A stretch of 64,000 nt of DNA. Origin: Branchinecta lynchi (Eukaryota; Arthropoda; Branchiopoda; Anostraca; Branchinectidae). The DNA lies in contig JAKZAP010000003.1 of assembly GCA_023053575.1 (NCBI GenBank), forward strand, positions 32,928,228 to 32,992,227, in the 5' to 3' direction. The translations under genes and the position numbers were made by a program. This document shows positions 43,536 through 54,806 of the stretch, one piece after another. How positions within the stretch are numbered: position 1 is the first letter of the stretch; every line of letters starts with the position of its first letter. Under the pieces are notes generated by a model. The model was not told the origin of the DNA and made no database searches. It saw nothing but the letters and a program-made list of their open reading frames with translations.

Positions 43536-44601
43536 AACAAGACCAAAGGTTTCGATGGGATCCCAAAAATTTAATATCTGATCCAGACAACTGGGTCTTG
43601 TCTTAGCCAGATCCAGTCATCGCCAGACTCCTTGAACATTATTATAATTAAAATTCAGAAAGAGATTAAGGCCAAATAGCTAGTCATCTGAGAAAACCAA
43701 GTTCAGATATAAATTCAGCATATGTCTTTGCCCCTGTAAGTCATATCAGTTTTGACGAAAACTTCCTGCCACTTCTGCCAATTTCCTGGTTTCGGCCGAA
43801 CTCCAGAACTACTTGTCCGGCGAAAAAAGAAAGCTCAAAAACGAACTCAGTGTATCTTCTTTCCCCAATAATGAACATCTAATCAACTTCAAATAAAAAT
43901 CTAACTTATAACAAATTTTCGACTCCAGCCGGATTTCCGGTCGAACTATATTTCCGGGTAATATATGATTGTCAAACACAGATTCAGCATCTCTTCTTAC
44001 CCCTAAATCGGTTATCTAATCAACTAGAAATAAAACTTAAGCTTCTAACAGTTTTCCGGTTCTGGCCGGATTCGGGGGGAACTACAGGTAGACATTTTTT
44101 TCACATAAGTGTTCAGCATGTCTTCTTGCCCTAAATCGAACATCGAATCAACTCCAAATAAAACTTTTAATTTAACAAACTTTCCGGTTTAGGCCGGATT
44201 CCGGGCGAACTACTTGTCCGTCGAGAAAATTGTTTTCACCATCGTCCTCAGCATGCTTTCCTATCCCTCAACCGAACATTTAATCAACTTCAAATAAAAC
44301 TTTTACTTTTAGGGTGTTCACTTACAGGTGTTCTTACTCCACAATCAAATATCAAATTAGCTATTTCAAAATATTTTGTTTGCCCCTTAATTTGAACCCT
44401 CTCCCCCACCGGGCTACAAAGCCCATGTACGAACTTGACTGGTCCGACGACCCAACGAATCCTCACACCAAGTTTCATTAAAATATCTCATTCCCTTCGA
44501 GAGTTATCGTGCTTACAGACGGACAGACGGACGGGCGGACAGACGTACAACTTTTGCGATGTCATAGGTATCCCTCCACTTACGTTTTGGGATCCTAAAA
44601 A
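43536..44601 (+). repeat. Family A repeat, copy A7 (full length) inside LINE ORF1
   Basis: Complete from AACAAGACCAAAGG to the closing TTTTGGGATCCTAAAA palindrome. It interrupts LINE ORF1: the frame entering from 44602 runs on into repeat sequence, and the rest of ORF1 appears on the other side at 43535. No target duplication is obvious. Confidence 0.85.
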
Positions 44602-45055
44602 TCGTCTCTATGTCATTAATCGATGCAACGGATAAAAAAACTGGGGAAATGGTAGGTTTTTGAATGGTCACATTTGCATTGCTGGGAACACGGTAGCACT
44701 TAGTGATTGATACGTTTTTTGTAATTTCCATTTTCCCAGTGAATAGAGCTGTCACATTTGCTGTGACGCTTTCGTGATTTTTTTCTTTCGAGAGAGCATG
44801 TACAATCAAGTTCAGATTACGATCTTTCACTTCCACTTCAAGCAATTTTGCCTCCAGTACGTCGATACGAGATTTCTGAGCCTCTAGGTCTTTTTCCAGG
44901 CTTAGTATTTCTGCCCCGCTACGAAGAATCTGGAGATCCTGTGTAATTGACGTTAGGCTGTTTGTCAACTCCTGGTGATTAATCAGGATAAGATCCAGCT
45001 TGTCCTGCAGTGTCTTGATGTAAGCATCGAACGCCTTTTCGTCGTTTTTTGTCTA
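44602..45055 (-). pseudogene. LINE copy L3, ORF1 coiled coil and RRM-like part
   Basis: The minus-strand frame from about 45055 encodes FDAYIKTLQDKLDLILINHQ and a heptad-patterned coiled coil (SLEKDLEAQKSRIDVLEAKL), then VKDRNLNLIVHALSKEKNHE and ITKCYRVPS..., the layout of L1-type ORF1 RNA-binding proteins: trimerising coiled coil then an RRM-like domain with NLIVHAL where the family has NLRIHGI. The protein coats element RNA in cytoplasmic particles. It is cut at 44601 by family A copy A7; the residues seen beyond (KRKWRDTYDIAKVV) are translated repeat, not protein. Confidence 0.7.
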
Positions 45056-45124
45056 AAAATGGCTTAGACAATCATGAAAGTCAATCAACAGAGACTTACT
45101 GGCAAGGGGGGCGTATTAATACCC

Positions 45125-45545
45125 CCACTTTCCAAATGAAGCCCAAGAATCAAAAGTAGTCAAGCTGATTGCTTGCGCCTAGAATCCGAATGAATGAAGT
45201 AAGAGAAGGTAAACATAATGCTTGGATCAAGTCTTTAACAATAGCTTCAACCTTTCTCATATCTGGAGTTATACCAGATTCGCTCACTGTAAACCCGAAA
45301 TAATCAACAGATGGCTGCAGAAAAGGAAACTTTGACAATTTCACTCTCAGACTATAGAAATTTAAGTAGCACATTCCGCAAATTTGCTAAATGCTCCGCA
45401 TCTGTTTCACCTGAAACAATCACATCATCCAGTATAGATGCCGCAGCATTGCCATCATACAGTATGATATCCATTGTATGCTGGAATATCGCACATGCAG
45501 AGGACTCACCAAAGGGTAACCTTCTGGCCTTGGTGCGTATTCACC
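45125..45545 (-). pseudogene. Ty3/Gypsy-type reverse transcriptase fragment
   Basis: Minus-strand pieces in two frames match Gypsy RT in order: RLPFGESSACAIFQHTMDII (RLPFGL-SAP-IFQ box), LDDVIVSGETDAEHLANLR (the catalytic YLDD box, with its first residue lost), then VDYFGFTVSESGITPDMRKV and EAIVKDL (the connection just before RNase H). Stops and at least one frameshift interrupt it. No LTR, integrase or protease is adjacent, so it is an isolated old fragment. Confidence 0.8.
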
Positions 45546-45547
45546 TG

Positions 45548-45735
45548 AGCAAAATTCCTCCGATACACTCCGAAATTGTAGTAGATTCCGTGGGGCAAAG
45601 TCGGATAGATCCTCTGATCCAGCCTCCAGTAAATTCCCTGAAACAAGATCCGGTAGATTCCTTGATTGATTTCTGTAGATGCCCTGAGCAAAATTCCTGT
45701 AGGGTCCCTGAGCAATAATCCAGTAGACTCCATAA
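45548..45735. repeat. Degenerate ~26-bp minisatellite
   Basis: Repeated variants of AGTAGATTCCxTGAGCAAAAT. It keeps several frames open on both strands (for example 45311-45718 and 45420-45851), which explains those frames. Confidence 0.65.
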
Positions 45736-46002
45736 ACATCATTAAGTTTAGGTGAATTTGACAAAATTTTGAAAGGCGCGGCTTCGCCACACCAGTCAAA
45801 ATTTACCGGATTTTTTTTCCACAAACCTTCTGGGGGGTGAAGCAACCCCAACCCCCTCTAGACCCCCCTGACCCGCCACCCCACCAACAAAAAAGCTCCT
45901 TGTAAGTGACCCTTGTAATTGCACCTACATGGATCCGGCCATTGTGAGGGGAGCTGAATGGGGGTCAGGGAAAGTTTTTGGCACACCTAGGGATCAAAAT
46001 AC
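45736..46002. other. No gene seen
   Basis: Short unique stretch with C-rich tracts (ACCCCCTCTAGACCCCCCTG) leading into a GACA microsatellite. Confidence 0.4.
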
Positions 46003-46076
46003 TCGACAGACAGACAGACAAGATAGTCAAGATAGCCAGACAGACAGACAGTCAGTCAGTCAAGACAGACAGACAA
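46003..46076 (+). repeat. GACA-type microsatellite
   Basis: Interrupted GACAGACAGACA and GTCAGTCAGTCA runs, partly derived from the kind of tract found in families A and B. Confidence 0.9.
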
Positions 46077-46280
46077 GTGATTGGAAAGAAATTTGAAACA
46101 AAGGACGGTCAGATGCCTCATATAATCAACTTCAAGGTGTGGTTAGAGCTGACCTTCGTGAGGGGGGGGGGTATGGAAGAGGGGTATCAGGCATTGCGTA
46201 AAAATGCTCAAGATTTGAGTCAACTTAATGGATGATAAGAAAAGACCCCTAGATGATATACTTGTATTACCGAACCAAAA

Positions 46281-46428
46281 CCGGCAATCAGCGGGGGGGG
46301 GGGGGGGGCAACCGGAACCTTGAAGCATGCGTTATTTGTAAGCTTGTGATAAGCCCGGCAATCAGCGGGGGGGAGGGGCAACCGTAATCTTGAAGCATGC
46401 GTAATTTGCGAACTTGTGATAGGACCTT
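46281..46428 (+). repeat. Two-copy 74-bp repeat with long G runs
   Basis: CCGGCAATCAGCGGGGG followed by GGGCAACCG, CTTGAAGCATGCGT and AACTTGTGATA occurs at 46281 and 46355. The first copy contains an unbroken run of about 18 G. Confidence 0.9.
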
Positions 46429-47654
46429 AATGAAGGAAAAACTAGATTCTACAGGGATTGGTCCAGGAGGGTAGAGGGTCTTGCAAATATTATGGCACGC
46501 CTAGACACGATTGGAGGGGAGCGATCGCAATGAAGCTTTGAAGGTACAAAGAGGATGCACTCTAGATAACCGATTTGCGGCCACGATCGGACCCGACATT
46601 GGCAGGGGAGACAGGGGTGGCACCGGGTAATTCCGAACACACTCGGACTCAAGGGAAACTTGACCTTGGTAATAGTACAGGCAAATGGAGGTTTGACCCG
46701 AAACAAATTGCAAAAGGAATGATTTTTACACCATCTTGTAGAGAAAGAAAAGGTGCACAACATATTCAAAGTTGCGTATCCTGGCTCAACGCAAAATAAG
46801 CGTTTTTGGCTTTTAATACCATTTTTTTTACGTATTTAAAAAAAAAAATATAAAATTTTCTTGGTTGTCCGTTATTCTTGAACTGAAGTACGATTATTAT
46901 GCAAAATGACAAGGTGAAACCCAAAATGAAGTCAGATTCGGCTTATAAAGCACCAGAAAAAAGTTAATGTAATTTTTTCAACCTATTTTGCAAAAAAGTA
47001 CAAATATTAATACTGGTCCGATTTTCTTGAACGAAAGTGATATCCTGACATGGAATCCCCAGCTGAGACCGAAAATGGAATCAAACTGGTTTTCTGGTGT
47101 ACGAGAAAGAAGTTTCATAATTATCAACATAACCTACCAAATTTGGTAAAACAAGAAAATATGAAGAAAAGTCAATTATGAACTAAGCTGGTCAATTTCA
47201 ATGTTCGAAATCGTGCTTAACGCCCTTCGTACACCTTATAATTGTTATGAAAAAAAGATAAACAAATCGCAACTAGTGTTGAGTAGGTGTTCACAGCTTC
47301 GTCCTTTGGAATGGATTAGAGTACCGACAAAGCTTTTGGGTTTTCTGCATCATAGTAGTTGTTAATTTTGTAGAGCTGGAACACTTTGTCTCCCTTGCAG
47401 TTTCTGCATGCTGGATTAGAAACTGAATCGTTTTTTAAGCCTTCTACATCTCTCTGAAGTTACACTACTTCAGTTGTCACGAGCACTTAACGATTTTTAA
47501 GAGCATTCGCGGAGCTTGTGGAAGGTCGTTTGCTAACGGGTACAAGAAGTCATCTTGATTCTTCGACCCCCATTTTCTATATAAGGATCAAGCTGCCCGG
47601 TTCATACCTAAACTTGATAAAAAAAAGAAAAAAAAAAACACACACACACACAAC
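46429..47654. other. No supported gene; weak ~165-bp duplication near 46.87-47.10 kb
   Basis: TTATTCTTGAACTGAAGTAC and GATTTTCTTGAACGAAAGTG open two diverged copies that share CCCAAAATGAAGTCAGATT/CGAAAATGGAATCAAACTG and an AAGAAAGAAGTT-like end. A CA microsatellite lies at 47639-47651. Nothing coding is supported. Confidence 0.4.
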
Positions 47655-48975
47655 AAGAGCTGGAAGCTCATATGGCACTTGCAAGGCTGGGTAAGAGGAT
47701 GAAAGTAGGAATATGTTGCTCAAAAATTATTGTTTGTACTTTAAGAAATTCACTTGTAAGCAAAGCCCTTTAGCCTTGGGTCAATGGGCCCTTGTGAATC
47801 ATGAATATATGTCGTTTTATAAAAGTATTTTTTTTTTACTTTTCGGTTAAGAAACGCATATTAAGGGTGCTAAAACTAATGATTTAGCAAAACCCCGAAA
47901 CAAAATGTATAATTTGCTTAAAAGTTTTTTTTGTACTTTGTGGTAAGGATTAGTAATTTAAGGGATGGTCGGAATCTGAGAAGTGACAATATCTAAGTCA
48001 ATCTTGTCAAGTTTCTAATGTTCAAGCCAATTTTCATCGCTCTAACTCATCTGGAAGTACCTTAATTCGCGATCACCGGAATTCCGCCCCCCCCCCCCAA
48101 CTCCCCTCACAGTGCCCTTACGCGGTCCGATTTTGTCACTGATGTATCTAGTTCTTGTCCTTGTTCTTCCCACCAAGTTTCATCCCAATCGCTCCACTCT
48201 AAGTGCGCCACAAGATTTCCGACCCACCCCCACCCTACATTCATCGGATCCGGTCCGGACTTAAAATGGGACATCAGGAACGCGAGATCTTTCCAGATTT
48301 TAACTTTCGTTAAGATCGGATCGTCCGTTCTTGAGTTCTAAATTCCTTAAGATTCCGGATTCCCCCCCCCCCCCTCAACTCCCCCAAGGTGGTCAGATCG
48401 GGAGTGACTATTTCCAGGTTGATTTAGTCGGATCCTTAACTTGCCTACCAAGTTTCATTGACCTAGCCCACCTTGAAGAAACTTAACTCTTTATCACCTG
48501 AATTCCGGACCCCCCCCCCCCCTAACTCTCCCTACAGTGCACGAATCCGGTCCGTTTTGTCGTTGATGTATCTTGCGCTTGTGCTTACTCCTCCCATCAA
48601 GTTTCATCCTTATCGCTCCACTCTAAGCGTGTCACATGATTTCCGTTTACCCCCTCCGACCCCCCCCCCCCCCCCCACATTCATCGGATTCGGTCCGGAG
48701 TTGAAATGGGACATCTGAGACATTTCATCTTTCCAAATATTAAGTTTCACTAAGATCCGATCACCAGTTCAAAAGTAATGCATGTCACTAAATTTCGGAT
48801 TCCGGCTCCCATCCGTCCCCCCACCATGGTCGGATCGGGCAAGTGACTATTTCCAAGTCAGTTTTGTCGGGTCCCTAATATGCCTGCCAGGTTTCATCGC
48901 CCTAGTACATCTGAAAGTACCCTAACTCGCGATCCCCGGACTAACCGACAGACCGACAGACGGAAAAGTGATTTT
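47655..48975 (+). repeat. Family B repeat, copy B6
   Basis: Complete 5' end (AACAAGAGCTGGAAGCTCAT, ATGGCACTTGCAAGG), then three degenerate blocks with poly-C runs at about 48.09, 48.36, 48.51 and 48.66 kb, then a GACAGACCGACAGACGG tract. The terminal hairpin is missing. The 81-aa frame 48473-48718 is repeat. Confidence 0.75.
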
Positions 48976-49784
48976 TACGAAGCCCCGCAGTATCAGATCA
49001 TCTCCAAATACTGAAACTGTGGCTTTGACACCCGATACTGGAGCAGTCCGGATCAATTCCTGTATTTTTTCTAAGGAATGATTACCGAACCAGCGAAATC
49101 AGCTTCGAGTACAAGCTTTCAAGTTCCATGATTTCTTCATATTGTAGTCATGGAGCAGAATAGCGTGCAGCGCAGCCTCAGTCAGTACATGGCCACGTAG
49201 GGTATGGTTCTGTCGATAGCTTTCCGCTGAGAGGTGAGGGACATCTCCGAGTCCTGACTCCATCTCCGAACATCTCCGAGTCCTGACTCCGAGTCGGGAC
49301 ATCTCCAAGTCCTGAGTCCTCCAGGATGTAGCCCTATGCTTGAAATAAGCTCTTCGTGGTACGGAATCCTCCAAGTTTCATGACGAACTCTGAAAACCCA
49401 CTTCATGGTGAAGCTGTTTCTACCATTTTCCTAACTTTCCACTACAGGAGTTGGTCAAAGGTTACATCGAGAATAAATACATGTCGGCTCGCCTGGTCTG
49501 GGACAAAAAGCATAACCGAGTAAATACATGTGTCGTCAATAGCTGGAAAATCAATCAATGAGTGGAAAAGAGTAAATTATTTCCCCGGGTGATTCCCGAA
49601 TATAAAGATTGCTGTGTTCCATTCCACCAGGCTTGGGTATCAGAAGGAAGGCCAAAGGACGTCAAGACTAGAGTAAAGAGTCGATGACTTGCTGAAATTT
49701 TCTGAGACTTTCGGCTCGAAGGATTTCCAATTTTGGATCGCGGGTTATCGAATCATCTGAGTTGTGGTGAAAAATTTGTAAAAA
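48976..49784. other. No supported gene; short tandem repeat at 49240-49325
   Basis: ACATCTCCGAGTCCTGACTC recurs three to four times with variation. Two overlapping minus frames (49099-49406) are kept open by this repeat. Confidence 0.45.
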
Positions 49785-50720
49785 AACAAGATCTAAGGTT
49801 TCGATGGGATCCCAAAAATCTTATATTTGATCCAGACAACTGGGTCTTGTCTTCGCCAGATCCTGTCTTCGCAAGGCTAATCATTAGAGAAAACCAAGTT
49901 CATATATACCACTATAAGCTATATCTATTTTGACGACACTGACCGGATCTCCCTGCTCTACTTCTGCCAAATTTCCGGTTTCGGCCGAATTCCGAGCGAA
50001 CTACTTGTCCAGCAAAGAAAGAAAATTCAAAATAGGATTCAGCGTATGGTATCTCCTTATCTCTATACAGAACATCTAATCAATTTCAAATAAAACTTTA
50101 GCTTCTAAAAAAAAACGGTTCCAACTGGATTCCGGAAAAAATTATATGTCCGGTTAAAAAACGATTGTCATATACAGACTCAGCGTCTCTTCTTACCCCT
50201 AAATCTGTCGTATAATCAACTTCAAATAAAACTTGTTACTTTTTACAAATTTTCCGGGTTTGGCCGGATTCCGGGCGAATTAGTTGTCCAGGTAGAAAAC
50301 GCTTTTCACATCAAGTGTTCAGCATGTCTACTTACCCCTAAGTCGAACATTTAAATAGCGTCAAAATCAAACTTTTACTTTTAACCAACTTTCCGGTTTT
50401 TGCCGGATTTCAAACAAACTACACGTCCGGCAAGAAAATGATCTTCACCACCGTGTTCAGCATGTCTTCTTACCTCTAAATCGAACATTTAATCAACTTC
50501 AAATGAAACTTTTACTTTTAACGAACTTCCGGTGTTTGCCGGATTCCGGGCAAACTACTTGTCGGACGAGAAAATGTTTTGCATATTCGTGTTCAGCATG
50601 TCTTCTTACCCCATAATTGACTATCACATTAGCTGTTTAAAAATATTTTGTTTGTTCCTTAATTTGAACCCCCTCCCCCTATCTACGAACTTGACCTTAC
50701 CCTTGACCCAAAGAGTCCTC
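49785..50720 (+). repeat. Family A repeat, copy A8 (closing arm lost)
   Basis: Opens AACAAGATCTAAGG; core motifs near 50262, 50402 and 50537 again give a period close to 138 bp. The copy stops at GACCCAAAGAGTCCTC, before the GACGG tract and closing palindrome, where a KpnI-site-rich repeat begins. Confidence 0.8.
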
Positions 50721-50840
50721 GGGTGCCGGCTAAAACCTCCCGGCGAAAACCCCCCGGACAAAACGCACCCGAATAAAAAAACCTGGTACCTAAAACACCC
50801 CGGTACCAAAACCCCCCGGTACCTAAAACCCCCCAAAACC
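50721..50840 (-). repeat. G-rich repeat with GGTACC units
   Basis: Minus strand reads repeats of GGTTTTAGGTACCGGGGGG. Four or more G runs of 4-6 within about 60 bases make a G-quadruplex plausible on the minus strand. Confidence 0.7.
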
Positions 50841-50844
50841 TTTC

Positions 50845-51030
50845 ATTTAAGACGAATCCAAAACATTTAGCTTGACTTTTGATATTTAGCTTAGCTTGAC
50901 CTTTATATTTAAGACGAATCCGAAACATTTAGCTTGACTTTTGACATTTACCTTAGATTGACCTTTACATTTAAGACTATTCCAAAACATTTAGCTTGAC
51001 TTCCCGTGATCTTAGTCTAACTCAATTGGA
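50845..51030 (+). repeat. Three-copy 62-bp tandem repeat
   Basis: ATTTAAGACGAATCC and ACATTTAGCTTGACTTTTGA recur with starts at 50845, 50907 and 50969, the last partial. 51031-51317 holds no gene I can support. Confidence 0.85.
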
Positions 51031-51317
51031 ATCCTGGTACAACAAGAAAACGAAGCTAAGTTAGTTTTCAGTTGTACTTCCACTGGAATTAGTTCGCCCC
51101 TTGCGACGTGGACGCAGGGAAAATTGTACGATTTGCAGCAATGAAAGTGCAAATCATACCATTAAGGGGCATTTTTTTTATTTTTTTATTTTTTAGTTGC
51201 CAGCTACATAGGCATTTAGTTAACAAAAAGATTTGCTAGTTTCAAGTACAACAATTTTTGGTCAAGCTAAGGCTTCGGTCAAGAACGCCAAATTCAGGAA
51301 AGTTCTAATTAGCGATA

Positions 51318-52552
51318 TTATAGCCTATCGATTTTAAATAGGAAGTTCCAGAAGTTGGGATGATGGCAAGCGACCGTAGATTGCATTCTGCGATGCCATC
51401 CCTCAACCGCGTTGCTCGTTCTGGGTAGTTCGTTGGTGCACCGCTCGAACATGTTCCACAGTTGAATTGGGAACAGCGGAACAGTTCGGCGGCTTCTCCC
51501 TTAGACGGCCGATGTAGGAGTCCTCGAAGTAGTTGAGAAGGCCATCAAACTCGGCATCCATCTCTGTTTGTAGAGTCTCGAACGCCTCTAAGACCTCTGC
51601 CCTCGGCACAAACGCTAGTGCGGGGATCATCCGCGCTTTCACGCTGAAGTCAGTGCAATTCTGATACCTTTCCTGGAGGCCGAGATTCTGGATTTTTCGA
51701 TAAAAACTCTGGCTCAGGTGGTGAAAGCAGCCCTTAACTTCAGCAGAAGGAAACACAGTCCGGATCGCACTAATAGCACTAGCTTCAAAATCCACCATCA
51801 CAGAAGACGGGCTCAAGTTTTGACCCAACTGTTCCACTTGGTTAAACATCCACACATATGTAGACTGGGATTTATTGGGCAACAAAACAAACAAGCATGG
51901 GACAGTTTTACCGTTGACAAGCACGTGTATGGTGTAGAGCTGGTAGAATATCTCTGGGGCTATCTTCAAAGTGCCATCACAAAACCAGTGACGGTACAAC
52001 CCAAGTAGTTCCAGGCTAAGCTCTGTCTCAAACACAAGAATGCGATTATCATCATCAACGCCTCTGTCGTACAGTAAAAACTGCTGCCCATCTTCGAGTT
52101 TCTGGTATGAATCAGGGATAACTAAAGAGGAACGGGAATCAGGCAAGGGGAGAGGGCAATTGGCCGACTGTTTAAAGCGTCTGATGGCCCTTCGCATTGT
52201 TCGAATGGGTGGCATCCTAACTGAAGCTTCCTCGCCAAGAAGGGGAATGAATTGGGAAAGGATTTGTTGGGGGGGGATCGTTACACTGAATGGCACGTGT
52301 TTTGATTTGATCTTTCACTTTTAACACTTCACTGACAACAGCTTCAGGTGAATGCGTGTGTTCGTTCACTTCAGCAATTATTCTGTCACCATCAACCTTC
52401 ACCTTCGCTTTACACTCCCCTTGTTTATCTTTGATCTGCCTGCGCTTAACGCATTCAAAGCTAAGAATACCTCCAGCCAGCACTTTTTTCTTCACATACA
52501 CATAACCTTTGTGCACAAGCTTATTCTTACACCTGTTACTTACAATTACCAA
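51318..52552 (-). pseudogene. MULE transposase with N-terminal FLYWCH zinc finger, frameshifted
   Basis: A Mutator-like transposase that would bind terminal repeats and catalyse cut-and-paste transposition in the nucleus. The first frame (52552-about 52270) carries a FLYWCH-type zinc finger: GYVYVKKKVLAGGILSFEC, KRRQIKDKQGECKAKV and the HTHSPEA end (Cys-Cys-His-His). A G run near 52268 shifts the frame. The second frame (52296-51403) has the MULE core: WFCDGTLKIAPEIFYQLYTI (Asp107), PSSVMVDFEASAISA (Asp169), GCFHHLSQ (Cys190, His192). Another frame change near 51405 precedes the family's usual C-terminal phrase VEGWHRRMQST and NFWNFLFKID, which ends at a stop at 51318. The length and order fit the animal FLYWCH-MULE class. 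No terminal inverted repeats were found, so the element limits are unknown. Two or more frameshifts: probably inactive. Confidence 0.85.
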
Positions 52553-52599
52553 CCTGTACTTCAGACATTATTGTAGTCAAGTTTGTGAATGAAGCTGCG

Positions 52600-53404
52600 T
52601 CCAGTTATTCTAGTCGATTCTGGGGTAAGAAGACATGCTGAACACGAATTTGCATAACATTTTCTCGTCTGACAAGTAGTTCGCCCCGAAACCAGCAAAA
52701 AAACGAAAGTTGGTTAAAAGTAAAAGTTTCATTTGAAGTTGATTAAATGTTGGGTTTAGGGGTAAGAAGACATGCTGAACACGAGGGTGGAAACCATTTT
52801 CTTGCCGGAAAAGTAGTTCGTCCGGAATCCGGCAAAAACCGGAAAGTTGGTTACAAGTAAAAGTTTTGTTTGAAGTTTATTAGATATTTAATTTAGGGGT
52901 AAGAAGACATGCTGAACACGATGATGAAAACCATTTTCTCGCCGGACAAGTAGTTCGGAAAGTTGGTTAAATTTAAAAGTTATAGTTGAAGTTGATTAGA
53001 TGAAAGTTTTAGGGATAAGGAGACGCTGAGTCTGTAAATAACAGTCAATTTTCCCCCGAAAATATAATTCGCAAGGAATCCGGAAAATTGTTTGTAAGCT
53101 AAAGTTTTATTTGAAGTTGATTAGATGTCCTTTATAGGGATAAGGAGATACGCTGAATTCGTTTCTTTTTTTGTGGACAAGTAGTTCGCTCGAAATTCGG
53201 CCGAAACTGGAAATTTGGCAGAAGTAAAGCAGGAAGTTTCGGTCAGTATCGTCAAAATAGATATGGCTGATAGAGGTTTATCTGAACTTGGTTTTCTCAG
53301 ATGATTAGCCTAGCCACAGCTTAATGAGCCTGGCGAAGACAGGACACAGTTGTCTGGATCAAATACTGGATTTTTGGGATCCCATTCAAACCTTAGATCT
53401 TGTT
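52600..53404 (-). repeat. Family A repeat, copy A9 (closing arm lost)
   Basis: Minus-oriented: about four core units (GTAAGAAGACATGCTGAACA, CCGGAATCCGGCAAAAACCG) and the opening arm GGGATCCCATTC with CTTAGATCTTGTT. The GACGG tract and closing palindrome are missing, and the MULE lies just to the left. Confidence 0.8.
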
Positions 53405-53405
53405 A

Positions 53406-53835
53406 CGATCGGAATTTCCGACTGCAGATTCTTTTTCAACCTATCCACCTCCACTCCTATGCCCTAAACTGTAGCTGACTTAGACTTCTCTCCAACTTGA
53501 CCTAATTAAAACTTACTTTTCTGTGATTCAGTTCAGTCAACGATATTAAGGAGCAATGTTTGCAATATGGTATATCAAACAAATTTTGTCTTCAGAATTT
53601 TCGATTAAACATTAGCACTCTAAAAAATTACCAGCTGACGCTTTTGCAGTATAAAGCGGGCTTTGACTGCGAAAGCTGCTTTAGAAATACTTTGCACTTC
53701 AAAGAAAAGTGAAAATAGCAAAAACACAGCTTTAAACAGCGGAAAAAGCAATCATAACCAATTGTTAAATTACGATTGGAAAGAATTGTTTCCAATCGGG
53801 ATTTCAGATTCAGCGTTTCAGTTAAACTATTTTTC
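53406..53835 (+). repeat. Family C-associated repeat, block C6
   Basis: Starts CGATCGGAATTTCCGACTGC and follows 20010-20350 in order, including CAGTTCAGTCAACGATATTA and CTTCAAAGAAAAGTGAAAAT, then family C sequence to TTCAGTTAAACTATTTT. Confidence 0.75.
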
Positions 53836-53867
53836 GAGGGGCTACCAACTCCCAAAATTGGGTTACA

Positions 53868-54048
53868 GGTGTGCCCGACAATTGATGGCGCCCAGCGTGT
53901 GCCCGACTGTGCCCGATGTGTGCTCGACGTCTGCCCAAAGTGTGCTCGACTGTGCTCGACGTGTGCCCGACGTTGCACGATGTGTGCCCGACTTTGCCCG
54001 ACGCGTGTCCGACGTGTGCCCGACTATTCCCGACAGTGCACGATTGAG
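53868..54048. repeat. GTGTGCCCGAC minisatellite
   Basis: About 12-14 variants of GTGTGCCCGAC and GTGCTCGAC. All three plus frames and some minus frames stay open across it (for example 53663-54160, 53776-54111 and 53822-54073), giving Cys/Pro/Asp-rich or Val-Gly-His-Thr-rich translations that I do not regard as proteins. Confidence 0.85.
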
Positions 54049-54338
54049 TACCAAAGTCGTCGTTTACAATCACAGTTTTGTCAAAACAAAGAATCTACAA
54101 ATCTTGACTAAAGGCTCATGGACGCAAAGTATATTAAGTGTAGGCATATATGCACAGTAGAGTAACATAAAAACATATTAAAAACAGTAGGCTACAGAAT
54201 ATAACTTACAACCCTTGCAAATACTTTAATGTCATTAGTGAGCCTGGAAGTTATTCGATGTTGTGGAAGCTTTGTATCACATCAGTCCAAAAGAAGGGAA
54301 GCAAATGATTTTACCGGTGTACGACGAATAACCTTGAA
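54049..54338. other. No gene seen
   Basis: Unique sequence between the minisatellite and the Polinton left arm. Confidence 0.4.
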
Positions 54339-54470
54339 GCTTATTTATTTTTTACCAAGAGAGGTCATTCGGTGTTTAATGTAGTACATGCAATGAAATC
54401 CACAGTTTAAGATTTTGAATTGCGAGACTTTCATAAGATTTTTTTTTCTTTGAAGTTTTTAGATGTTTAA

Positions 54471-54806
54471 TTATTGAGAGAAAACACCTCTAAAATGCGG
54501 CAGATTTCCTAGTTCATCCATAATATCAAAGTTAGTTATAGGTCCTACTTTACTCTTGCTTCTTTGTCGATTCCCCCGTTTGTGAATGGGTTCCTTCTTA
54601 GGTCTACCACGTACACCATTACCCACAACTCTTTGTGTTCCAGGAAGTTTTAGCGCTCCACCTGTGTTGGTTATTTTATCCGCTATTTTCTTACCAGCTA
54701 ATGTACCTAAAGCAGCAACTCCGCTTGTTAAAGCTGCCTTGCCAAGTGTAATTGCTAGTGGTATTAAAAATGGAAGTAATCCACCTTTTTGAGTCGCTTC
54801 CCTCAT
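54471..54806 (-). pseudogene. Polinton minor core (PX-like) protein, left-arm copy, running into a deleted protease
   Basis: Minus strand, 111 residues. The N-terminal hydrophobic stretch (GGLLPFLIPLAITLGKAALT) and the Gly/Ala segment followed by a basic region (GRPKKEP, KRGNRQRSKSK) fit the small PX-type virion-like protein of Polintons, thought to act with DNA or membranes in the particle. It continues into NFDIMDELGNLPHFRGVF, which in related elements begins the adenovirus-type cysteine protease. Here about 160 bp of protease, including the catalytic His region present in the right arm, are deleted, and a stop follows at once. Its partner is at 58505-59110. Confidence 0.6.

Noticed and set aside
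45311..45851. Plus and minus frames of 97-143 aa
   Set aside because: Kept open by a ~26-bp minisatellite next to the Gypsy fragment; only the Gypsy RT motifs on the minus strand are supported.
53663..54160. 165-aa Cys-rich protein
   Set aside because: The frame is held open by a GTGCCCGAC minisatellite and family C sequence; other frames are equally open.
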